Of a DNA stretch of 64,000 nt, positions 1-12,100 are shown one piece after another. The notes under the pieces are model-generated. The model had not been told where the DNA came from and did no database searches. It saw only the letters and a program-made list of their open reading frames with translations. How positions within the stretch are numbered: position 1 is the first letter of the stretch; the number at the start of each line of letters is the position of its first letter. The DNA lies in assembly GCA_958510825.1 (NCBI GenBank), contig OY294049.1:33384774-33448773 (forward strand). The letters are read 5' to 3'. Both the position numbers and the translations under genes were made by a program. This stretch comes from Brachypterus glaber. Lineage: Eukaryota > Arthropoda > Insecta > Coleoptera > Kateretidae.

Positions 1-655
1 CCGACTTCTATCTTTAAAAAGTAAAAAATAAAAAATAAGTCGGTGCCAATTTCACCACTCCCTAAATTAAATACTAACAATTATTTTTGTTTTTAAATTG
101 TTTGCTGTGAAATTTGCACCGACTTATTTTTTATTTTTTACTTTTTAAATACAGAAGTCGGTTCATTTTTTTGCTAAAAGTTTTTATTTTTTACTTTTTA
201 GAGACACAGAACCTGTAGATTTGTAACTTCATCTAAACTAAATTATAGTTGTCCTCCCATCTGCTGACGTCACAGCGCACTATTAGTAATAAAGATAAAT
301 TTCTAAAAAATAAATTTAGTAGTATTTTATTTCAGCGCGAAAGAGTCCAAACCAACCCTATTTTAAAGGAAATACTCAAGAAAATCTTTTTTAAACTTTA
401 AGCGTTAAGTAATAATCAAATAACGCCTTATGGTATAATCACAAATTTTATAATTTTCTCTTGGTATTTTAATATTACAGGTCCACAGAATCAAGTTTAG
501 CGGCATTTAAAAGATTTTTAGCCTGCCGTAATATTTAAGTGACCCCTTAATCAATTTATCAGGCTTATCCGAGTTATCCGATCATTTTCTAAAAATTTGG
601 TTGGTATTAGAACCAAATTAAGCCGGTTTTAAGTAAAATTGCGTTAAAACGATTA
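1..655. repeat. Dispersed repeat copy A, cut by the window edge
   Basis: This block recurs in inverted orientation near 50216-50945. It contains an inverted pair of AT-rich arms (about 1-54 and 108-180) around a short spacer; each arm carries an AAGTCGG-type end and an AAAAAGTAAAAAATAAA stretch. The outer arm continues beyond the left edge of the window. It is probably a non-autonomous transposon; the class is unknown and no target duplication can be checked here. Confidence 0.6.
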
Positions 656-1513
656 GATTTATCTTAATTATCCGGCTTACCCGGCATTATCCGAGCGTCA
701 AATTAAAACGGGGCCACCTCATGAATGTCCTCTTTAAGTTGCAAAAGGTTTTATCAAATTCCGTTCCTCCGTTCCAAAGTTATGCGGGAACAAATATAAA
801 AAAAACAAAGTCACACTTCGAATTGATAACCTCCTCCTTTTTTTGGAAGTCGATTAAATAGTAAAAAATGTTAACCATGTAAAATTAGTTTACCAAGGAT
901 ACATTTTTAAGATAATGCAATAAAATTACATCATAATAATATTATCAATGCTTCCCACGATTTTAACACATTGCCTATTGTTCTTAATAGTTCCAAGTTC
1001 ATAATCTTTTTAGGGTTACGTACCTAATTGCAAAATTCTAGATATTAATCTCGACGGCACTGACTGTTATTTAAGCCTAAGTATTAAGTATGTATATATA
1101 CAGGGTGCCAAAAGAAGTATTGCCTACGAATTATCTCCGTAACCATAAAAGATAACTTTTTAAAATTTACAGAGCTTGTTGAACCGTAAATACCCCCATT
1201 TTGGCATGGTCATTATAAAAAATATCACTTCCAGTCTTTGCGGAAGTGATACCAATTGAACTGAAAGCCTGTATATTTGTTTACATTTTTGGATTCGCCT
1301 TTAAATTCTATTTTCATTGATATATCACAAGATGATATTTGCCTTGAAGATGGCGCCACAGAAGCCAATTTTCATGAAAACAACATGGCGGTCCTATGAC
1401 GTCCATACTGGAATATTTCTGAAAGTTGAAATTTCAAATCTTTTACTCTCTTGACTCAGACCATAGTTGTTTAACGGTTTTGTTTGACGTCTAATACTTA
1501 CTTTGAATTTGAA

Positions 1514-1547
1514 TCTGTTGATAGTTACAATTGTAACTGTCAACAGA
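1514..1547. repeat. 34-bp near-perfect palindrome
   Basis: The 17-base halves (TCTGTTGATAGTTACAA and its partner) are reverse complements with a single mismatch, with no loop. It lies in non-coding DNA upstream of the first recognised protease exon. The rest of 656-2887 is AT-rich with no recognisable gene; a TACAGGGTG transposon-end motif occurs near 1099. Confidence 0.5.
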
Positions 1548-2887
1548 TATAACCCAGAGACTACAATTTATCTCTGTATAACCTTAAAATCCAAACGAAA
1601 ATAAGAGTCATCTGTGGACAATTCTTCACTCACTTGAACCAATGTAAGCATTATACCAACTTTGAAGCAACAAATATAATTTTTTTCCTCAGGCGCCTGC
1701 TGCCCTATTGTCCCTCCCCAAAACCCGCTTTTATTGATTTATAGGTATGGGTACGTATACGTACGTATACCTATAAGTACTACATGATGTCATAATACTG
1801 GATAATAATTTTTTTATATGGATTAGATAACTCTAAGTAAAAGGAAATTAAAATCAAATTAAAAAAAATATTAGGTTAAGTACTACATGTATACACACGA
1901 TATCGATTAGCATTTAAGAACAATAAATCAGTTACATAACTAATCGATGATTACCAATCATTTGCTCGATTTTCGTAATGTTATATTTTTTTGGCTTAGC
2001 AACCCTAGCAGTAATATCCTTAGTGGGAGTTAAATTATTAACAATTTTTTTTTGGCCTATCCAACAGATTTTTTTTAAAAATTCTAAAATTTATTATATT
2101 CAAACCCGGAAACAACATACATAAAATATCTTCTATAGAAAAGTGATGTACAATATTTTTGCATTCATTAGCAAGTGAACAATGTCTCCTACTTAAATTA
2201 ATTACAAATGTGCACTTAATTAACCAATTACGAATGCTTTCTTAGGATCGTTAAAACCTGTTTTTTGTTTATTTAAAATGATGTACCTATCCTATTCCAT
2301 CTGCAGATATCTGATCATAAATACAAAAATATTTATAGTCTTTAACTGCATGCAAGGATAAGGTAAAAACATATTTTAGGGGTTAGAAATAATAAAAATA
2401 ACACGGGGGCTTCGCTTTTTTCGCTTTGGCAAAAACAATTCCAACCTAGAACAATAATATGTGCCTAGTTCAAATTTAAAGGCTCTGGAACAAAATTACA
2501 GGATAGCCTAATTATAGCCTTGTACTGTTAATTCTTTTTTAGCTTTTAGTTCGTGGTCCTAAATTAGATTTACCTAAAGTTTTTCCTTTCAGGTGATGAT
2601 GCCCAATCATTACCAGAGTAAAAAAACACTTTATTTATGAACAAAATTTGTCCTACACAAAAATGGACAAAGAAGTGTATCTATATTATGGACTATTATA
2701 TATAATAGGTTATAACTTCTCGTTAATTGGTGAAGTATATAATAACCTGGTTATTTTATGATAGAATCTAAGAAATGTAACGGCAAAATTAGTTTTTTTT
2801 TTGGAAAATCAGAAACGGTACCAATTGCATTCAATGCAATGACAATGTCTTGAAACAATATCTAAAAAAAAACATTTTTTTTTGCAG

Positions 2888-3131
2888 GAAGGAAGTATAG
2901 GCTCTCATCTGATCATAAGGCCGTTACCTGCAAGGTTAAGGTCAACAGTCAACAAAAAAAGCGGGAAAGATCCTGGATACGACGACGAAATGTTTCTGGA
3001 TTCGGACGGAGAATTAAGTGCGGAAGTGGCTATAGATACAGGACTACCAATCCAAAGAAAAAAACAGCCCATTCATCACCACATTGTTTACAAGAGGAAG
3101 CAACAGGATGAAGATACCATGAGTGATTATG
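2888..3131 (+). CDS. Protease exon: propeptide part
   Basis: The acceptor is TTTTTTTGCAG and the donor G|GTAAGT. It reads in frame from the first base and ends in phase 1. It encodes acidic/basic propeptide sequence ending in HHIVYKRKQQ, typical of ADAMTS propeptides. It is internal (no start codon), so an upstream exon must exist; I could not pick one between 1 and 2880. Confidence 0.8.
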
Positions 3132-6100
3132 GTAAGTTCAGAGAAATGTTGTCACAGTATTGTTTTAATTAATTTGGATACTGATAATTCACAGTGGGTT
3201 TTTGGTAAGTTTAGGTTTGACAAAAATGACAAAGAAAACCACACTGTGATCTTGATTCAGGCTTGTTTGGACATTACAAAACCACTTTTTTTAAAATCGA
3301 CTTAGCTCGTTTTTGCACTTTTTTTCGAAAATGAACATAGCAGGAATATGAAAAATTGAGCGTTTAAATATGTTACTCTGTTTTTTATTTTTACTATTTT
3401 TTTTTATTTAGGACACCATCAATATTATTCTAATAGTTTTAAAATTCTTTTTTTAATGTCGTCTTTTATGCAATAATCGAGCAAATACAAAAAAAAAACT
3501 TAATTACACAAATACATAATAAAATAGGTATACCTATAGAAAATACATTTTTTACAGCAGAGGTGTATTAGGTATATCCCCAGATACTTAGAATCTTGAG
3601 ATATAAGAATCCGAGGCTGCAAAAGTATTTTTTACCTTGGTATATTGTTTTTTTTTACTAAAATAAACTATAAACTAAAAGACTTTTTACATCATTTACA
3701 GCATCAATTTAGCTTTTTGAAAAATGAAGGGTTGGGTTTTTGGTCGGAACAAGCAGGGGAAACATTACATAGGGAATTTAAAAAATATTGGGGGAAATAT
3801 AAAATTAATTTACTTTCAAATTCCAATTATAAAAAATATTTAAGAAAAGCGGTTGTGGATTTTTCTTCAACACACCTGTAACTTGTATTTATTTTTAAGT
3901 TAAAATTTAATTATTTAGAGTTATGTTTTTTTTTACAGTTAGAGTTTAATCATTATTTATTATTATAATAGGTAATAAAAAAATAAATATTAGTAAAATG
4001 TACAAAATAATAAAAATTACTTTAAAAATTATAAATGTGTTGTCAAAAACTCTAATAATAAGAACTCTTAACCGCTAGCGGTCAATAAAAAATGTCGGTA
4101 ATTTGTGCACCAAAACCGGGCTTTTCGTATAATATCTGGATTTTTCACCGGTCACGACCGGGATTTCGAATTTAGCACCTGGTAACCCTAGCCGTGTACG
4201 CATAGGTTACACAAAATTACTTTATAAAAATTTTCTATTTGCTTGGTTATTGCACAAAAGAGGACTTTAAAAGAAAAATTTTAAAACTATTGGAATGATT
4301 TTGGTGGTGTCCTAAATCAAAAAAAATTGTAAAAATAAGAAACAAAGTAACATTTTTAAACACTCAATTTTTTATACTCCTGCTATGTTGATTTTCGAAA
4401 ACAAAGTGCAAAAACTAGCTAACTCGATTTTAAAAAAAGTGGTTTTGTAATGTCCAAATAATCATGAATCAGGATCAGAGTGTGGTTTTTTCGTCATTTT
4501 TGTCAAACCTAAACTTTCCAAAAACCCACTGTGAATTGTCAATATCCATTTTCAAATATGTCAATGTTTTGCGTCATACTAATTTAAAAAACAGTTCTGT
4601 AAAAAATTCCATACAAAATAATTCGAAAGGTTCAATATATTTGGAAAACAAAATGGGGTTATCCAAATTGAATACTGTTTTTCAAAATTATATTTTCGAA
4701 GACCAAAATATTTTGCTAATATTAAATAATTAGGTATAAAATATATTTTTTACGATATTCCTTTTAAAATTAATATTTTTTATATAGATAAATATACCTT
4801 ATAGTATCTTATCTCATACTTTAATGTAATTTATCAATTATTTTATATTTAAAAACAATTCTGTGCCCAAACTCATTAATCGAAAACATTATAATCAAAG
4901 ATTTTTAGATGCTCTTACCTGATTAGAAAAATGGCGGCACAATGGACTATCAATAATCTTTAAATGCTCTATTTTAATTTGTTTCTCTCTGCTAGGCCAA
5001 GGGAAAAGTTTTTTTTTTAATGAAATAAAGTTTAGTGCCTTATAGACGGCACTAAACTTTATTTCATTTATAATTTGATTTGCCGTTTCGGTACTAGGTG
5101 CTGGATTTGAGACAAAAGTTTTTGTCCGAATGTGTATCTAGATAAAGATCATTCTTATCAGATAACTGGTCAGCCACCATCTAATGTAGTACTTTTGTGC
5201 AACATAAGATGGCGCCACCAATTGTACGCTCTCGATACAGATTTTTTTTATGCGATAAGTATTAATTCTTTTTAACAATCGATGCGAAAGGCACCATAAC
5301 AATATATGCCACTGATGTTTGCAAAAAAGCGTGAAATAGCAGTTATATATCATTTTTGTAGAGATTTTTTCACTGATTATGAAATTATGTAGTAGAGCAG
5401 TTTTAAGTAAACCTAGATTAGAACTTTTAAAGTAAAAGCTCAATACATAAAAATAACACCGAAAGACAACTGGTTGGGACATCCAGATCAATGGTTAAAT
5501 AGGAAACAACTATTTTTCTGATTCCTGTAACCAGAAATCTGTTTTGCTTACTAGATACTTGTTTCTGGTAACCAAATAAAGTTATGTTGTTTCCCTTATC
5601 AGATTTCTGGTTGCAACAGGGGCGTGCAAAACGGGGGGTTCTTACCAGTTTTTTGTCCCAAACTTTTTTCTGTGTAACTTTTTTATATTTTATTATTGGA
5701 ACAGGATTCCTTGGGTCAAAATACATAAAAAGTTGCTCTTGCTGTAATCCTACTACTGTAGAATTAACCGTTTTTGCGAAAAATTCATTTGAAAATTAAA
5801 TACAAAATGTTGAAATCCAAAATTTCAATGATGCAGGGTAAATGTACATCAAAAACTAAGTAAAAAAAAAACTTATATATGTATAGGTACTTCCAAAATG
5901 AGCTAGGGTCTCCTAAAAATGCAACTTTTTTAAAAGGCCATATATTATAGTAACTTTAAAAGCGATTTTTCGACCTACATGTATAATAACTTTTTTTCTT
6001 AGTTTTTGATATATCATCATTAAAATTTAGGTTTTTAACATTTAACTGATAAGGCTTCCCCGTTTCGCATGCCCCTGGTTAAGTAAGTACAAGAAAATAA

Positions 6101-9100
6101 CATATAAAGATGGGCCTTATTAGAATTAGTTCACATGCAAAACCTAGTTACTAAAAAACGGATTTTTTAGCCTTTTTTAAAGGGACTTAGCTCCCTTACG
6201 ACGCATTTTTAGACATATGTTTATAAGAACTTTTTGTCATATTTTCTGATGTAGAATCACCCCATTGACCCTATTAAAAATACACCGGCACATTTAACAG
6301 TCGCATCATTTTAGTTGAAGCAAATTAGACTTTTTAGAAGAAATAATTTTGAAATTAGGAACCCAAATACAGATCCGAAGAGTTCTCACCCTGTATATAA
6401 AAACTGTGGGGTCATAGCCCAAATCTGAAAACAGATTCAGAATCAGGAGAAAAAATGCTTTAAGCTAGGTCATGTCAGAAAAAAAGTATGCTTCATAAAT
6501 GTCATTTTGTGGGATAAATGAGAAATATGTTTATTTTCCAACGTCATTTTTGAGCGTTGAGTGGGAGATACACAAAGATTTTTTGGTTTGGTTTGGTCTA
6601 AATTTTATGCAGAATTTAATGAAGAATAAGTTCTCTAACATTTTCTCGTCGGAGTAACGGTTTACGAGAAAAATCCAGAAAATCGTCATGAGTTCACGTT
6701 TGGGGGTGTTTTTTTTTAGCAAAAGGGGATGAATCTTCCACCACGGAGGGGGGGGTGAGAACTGTATTTGGATTCCTACTGGGAGTTTACAACCAAAACT
6801 TTAAAACTTTATAAATTATTTCTTCTATTCGTCGTTTTTTCGTCTAATTTGCTTGAACTATTTCTACAATCTTTATCGACATTGCTTCTATTTCTACTCA
6901 AAAAATTTATAATGTTAATCACTGAGGTCAATAACCATAAAAATACTAATATTGTACGTTTTAGCTTACATGGAACCAGATCACATCTCTAAACGATACA
7001 AAAGAACTACAGACACACGAATCAGATCAAAACGAGAAGCTCCCTATACGATATATCCAGAAATTTTAGTGATAGTGGATTATGACGGGTACAGATTACA
7101 CGGAGGTGATAATTTACAAATTAAAAGGTACTTTGTATCGTTTTGGAATGGAGTTGACTTGAGGTACAAACTTTTAAAAGGCCCGAAAATTAGGATTTCA
7201 ATTGCTGGAATTATTATTAGTAGAGTAAGTATAATATAGTATAGTTATCCGGCTCGAAGGTCCAAATATAATTATATTATTATTATATTAAGGTTAACCT
7301 TCGATGAGTTTAAACTAGAAAAAACGCAAATAATGTTTGGTATTTTTTGATTTTATCATAAGATATACCCATCTATATTTAAGAATAAACTAAAGAATAA
7401 GAAATTTTATTATTCATAAAATTGGCCTTTTAGTATTTAAAGCCAATTTTATTTGATTGGTTGTTACTATTTTTCTTTAGAGGTTCATAGTTTTTCCAAT
7501 AATTGATAATAAATGTTAACAAAATATTCTTAAGTTTTAAGTTAAACCTAATTTTTTAACCTCAAATCGCCCTTTTGACGTTTAATATTGGGGTGCCCCA
7601 AATACGTATTTGCCATCAAACAAATAATTTGTTGTTCGTTATTTATAAGAGAATATAAAAATAATACCACAAGGACATTTATTTGGTGTCCAGAGTTCCT
7701 GTAACTATCTAAAATATAACTATTAATATTATAATTATTTGTTATCATTTAAAACCCACACAAAAAAGATCAACCAAATTATTTTAAGAAAATGCGCACA
7801 GAATATTTCAGAATAATAAAATTTTGTTTCAATTTGGTACACAAAGAACGCAACCAATCTAAACCAAATCAGCCCCAACTAATCGACCCCAAACTATCCA
7901 AAATAGTAACTAATTTGTAAGGACAGAAATTTTTAATTTTAAACAAAATTATAAAAATATTAATTTATTATTCCATCAATCTATTTTCTAATCATCGTAC
8001 AGAGTGATATTGGTAGACTGACAGTTTCGGGCTGCTGGCCCTCTTCAGTACCAAGAGTCAACTCTGCACGCTGATTCATCATCATCAATAGTTTGTTTGG
8101 GTCTTTAAGAGACAGGCGCAGCCTATGGCTCATTTATCTAAAAAAATACTTAATCTGAATTGGTAGTTGGGGCAGTGAGTCTATGCTCACTGAGGCGAGT
8201 TGCATCTGTCATAATTTAGGGGGGAGTGAGTCTCTGCTCACTGATGCGAGTTGCATCTGTCATAATTTGGCGCTGGGGAGTGGGTGGGAGGGGGATGAGG
8301 AGGGATGGGATAGGGAGTATCACGCTGATTAAGAAAACGTTTTTAGACTTTACTCGCAAAAGGAATATAGCCATTAGATTGATGTAGACTTGTGCGCCAT
8401 CTATTTCTAGATGTAGACAACTACTCATACCTCTCTGGAGACTTTGAATGGTAGCAAGTTGAGACACACAAGTCTTCAACTTTTTCTTAATCAGCGTGCA
8501 GAGTTGACTCTTGGAACTGAAGAGGCCAGCAGCCCGAAACTGTCAGTCTACCAATATCACTCTGTACGATGATTAGAAAATAGATTGATGGAATAATAAA
8601 GTAACTAATTTCTTCCGGATACTGTTGGCAAGATATTTTGTAGCGGGATATTTTTGGTCCGGATATTTTGTAGCAAGATATTTTGTTGCCAAAAAAATTT
8701 TTCGGGGTTATTTTAGCGCTAAATATTTTTTTTTTTTTACGCAGTAGTATCCAACGATTTACCTTTTATTTACATCTTGTGTTTTTCGAGGAAGCCGAAG
8801 TATAGTATAATAAATCCTTTTTAAAGGCGTTTTAAGAAGCTTAAAAGCTTCTTAAAAGAATTATAATAAATGATATCGCAAAATCATCAATTCTTATTAA
8901 AGATTCCTTGCTCTATGTAACAATATTAAATTTTGTACGTCTTAGAAAACATCCTCATTATTCATTGTCACAATCAACAATTTCAAATCCTTATAACACG
9001 AAAATAATATTAAATTTGTTACGGTATTATGGTCTGTTTCACCAAGCAAGATAGTAAATTAAAAATCGCACAGTGAATATTTTCAAAACAGATTCAAATA

Positions 9101-12100
9101 TTGGATGTGCGAATATACTGCTTAGTTTATTTTATAAAACAAGCATATACTATTCAAACTTGTTGTAAAAATATTTACTGTGCGATTTTTAATTTACTAT
9201 CTTGCCTGATAAAACGGACCATAGAACAAAAACATTTTTTTTTTATTTATAAAATTATATACAAAAATACAAAACAATAATAACAAACCTAAGTTATGAA
9301 ATACTATAAAGTAAATTTAATATCATCATCCGTTTCTATACCAATTTCGTCAAAAAGGTGTTTTTTTGATTTCGGGTAATTCTCCAATATGGCGTTTAGA
9401 ATATCCATACACATTCTCTTTCTCTTTTTATATTCACTTAACAATGTATCATATTCTTTTTCGGCTTTTTCTTTTAGTTTTGGATCAACCATTTCTACAT
9501 CTTTATATTTCTCGAGTTGAACTTGAATATCGGTAAAGTTCTTCTCAGCTTTTACTTTTGCATCAATAGCTTCTTCCAAAGTAATTTTTTGTTTGACATT
9601 ACCAAATTGTGCTGAGTTTAATTTGATTTTATCGTTTATTTCTTTTATTTGAATTGAAACTTCGTTAATTTTTCTATCTGTGATCAAGATATTTTCTTTT
9701 ATCTCACTTATAGGTGTTTCCGTTTTCTGTTTAATAAAATATACTTTTTGTTTTCCATAAGTTTTCTCCACAACTTCGTCTTTTGAGACTAACAAGTCTA
9801 ATGCCTTCTGTAAAGCGGTTTTCCCATAATTTCCAGTACCTTGTTGGACTTCGTTTGCGGAAAATGGTCTGTTGTGGTTCCGTAAAAAAGTCAAAACTGC
9901 ATCCGTTGCCATTTTCTGGAGCAAAAAAAAATAGTACATAACTTTGTAAATTTAGGTAAGCTTTGAATAGCTCAATGTCACATGTGAAAGGTGAAGAGGT
10001 ATTTTCAATATTTACGATTGAATTTATACCAAAATAATTAAAAGATATTTATCAACCAAAATTTTAAATTATTGCAAAAACCCAAAAAAAAACCCTAAAT
10101 CAGCTGAGCTTGATAACTCGATAACCCTTTTCATTGTAATTATTTTTTAAACACCACACTGTAACCAAATAATCTCCCCGATTTTCTAAATATTAACTGA
10201 CTTAGAGTCCAGTCAAATAACGAGAAATTCCTATGTTAAATTGCCATAAATGTACACGGGCTGATATTTTAAAGAGTAGTAGTGGATGGTAACAGAACAC
10301 TTCTGTTAGTTTTTCACCGGGTGATTTGCGTAAGGGGTGTCCGCTATCTTGAATTTTAAAGGTGATTTGCTTAATATGCACCTTAAGATAAAAATGCATA
10401 TAACCAATTCTGTTACGGAGGAAATTTCCAACAATTTTTGTTTGGATCATTTTTAATAATAACAAGAGGGTTCTGTTACCATCCACTACTACCCTTTAAA
10501 ATATCAGTCCGTGTACATTTATTGCAATTTACATTTATTATTTGACTGGACTATTAAAGTTTAAAGTATTTTTTATCTATAATTTTCAGGGTAGAGATGC
10601 AACTCCATACTTGGAAAGAAATAGGGTGGGAAGAGACGCAATAGATTCAGCCGCAGCTTTGACAGACATGGGAAAGTATTTATTTAGGGAAAGAAGATTA
10701 CCGGTATATGATATTGCTGTAGCAATAACAAAGTGAGTTCACCATAATAAAATATATTTTAAATCATTTCCTTATACTTATTAAAAAAATCATAAACAAA
10801 GGATGTTCATTTCCTTATTTCATATATATTTTTTATGTAATTCCATCAGATAAATCACATATTTATAAACAATTGATTCACGCATAGATAAAATAATGTC
10901 AAAAGACAAAAGACATTTTTTTAATCTATTATTGTCTTATTTAAAAAGCGTTGATAAATTATTGTGTATATTTTCGTAGGCATTATTTAGTAATGTATAT
11001 TTATATAAATTAACATTTACTTTCAGAAACTTAATTATTATTACCTTCTTTAAGTTTCCATTGACCACTTGATGCTTTTATTATTTACGAAATTTTGCAT
11101 GACTCAATTTTTATATTTTAATTATCATTAAAAGTGATAATTAAATTTCCTCATTAATGCAATATCTCTTTGACCGACTTGACAATAGTTTTGCTTTAAT
11201 TAATATTACAATTAATTATAAAATTTCACGTGTAGATGTTAATTAGGTAAGTTATTTCAGGATGACTGTGAGTACAATAGCTTTATTTTAATTTTGTACA
11301 TATTTATGAAATAAAATTTTCCCCTAATTATATTTATAAAATGTATAGCTTATAAACATGATGATTAGGATCATTATCTGAAGAAAATGTTTATACATCG
11401 TCAATAAAGATCAATAACGTTCCAAGAGAAAAATATTTTACAATGTTTCTTTTATAAAAATGTTCTATATTACTAGTATACTACTAAAGTTAATTTTTTT
11501 AAGGTATAGTTATTTTAAATTTGCCGCTAAAGTCCGATTTACACTGAAGCATGTGGCTTGTTTTGAATGTCAACATAACCAAAATTTATAATTTTTGTTT
11601 ACTTACTTTGTTTTTATGATGTTATGATGTAAAAAAAGAGAACTGATAAAGCTGTTGCTAAAAACACTTTTGTATTCCTGTAGAAACAAAATTTGCTTAT
11701 AAAATCGCTTTTATTCCAATAATTTAGAGGAATAAACCATTGTTTTGTTCACGTTAATGGCACGTCAACGTTTTACGGTTGTGTAAATTGGGCCTAGTCA
11801 TTTCGCCAACGACGCGTGCGTATTTTACATTGCTATGGTAATTTCGAGATTGTTTACAAGCGGAAAGGTTAAAAATAACTATACCTTAAAAAAATAAACT
11901 TTAGTAAATATTAAAAAATATATATTGTGGCTTTCTAAGCTTATTATATTATAATGTTGAAGGGCTTTGAAATAAAAAGGAACTTTTATCTTGGGTTTAA
12001 GACAAGACTGAATCTTGAATTCAAATATCATTCTGTACCATTTTAAAAACAAACTGTTATAAGAGTAAATTTAGTTAATTATATGAATGTAGACGATGAA

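Larger units (their letters stand above)
7964..8600. mobile_element. Foldback element with hammerhead-like motifs (copy 1)
   Basis: The arms 7964-8076 and 8489-8600 are inverted copies of about 112 bp with few differences. The interior holds two direct ~51-bp repeats (about 8169-8270) each with GCTCACTG and GCATCTGTCATAATTT. It also has a second inverted match to the arm ends (CACGCTGATTAAG at about 8322). Each arm carries a hammerhead-like core, listed separately. An 11-bp match GTAACTAATTT lies at 7906-7916 and directly after the right arm (8601-8611), which may mark an earlier duplication. Confidence 0.75.

Noticed and set aside
2270..2310. ATGATGTACCTATCC as a first protease exon
   Set aside because: No splice donor follows in frame and the peptide is not a clear signal sequence.
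8216..8479. 87-codon minus-strand frame in the hammerhead-like foldback
   Set aside because: It lies across the direct repeats and arm of the element, ends in a Pro-rich low-complexity stretch and has no recognisable motif.
9913..9939. N-terminal extension of HOP2
   Set aside because: The extra residues are low complexity, do not start at a family-like position and precede the conserved MATDAVL start.
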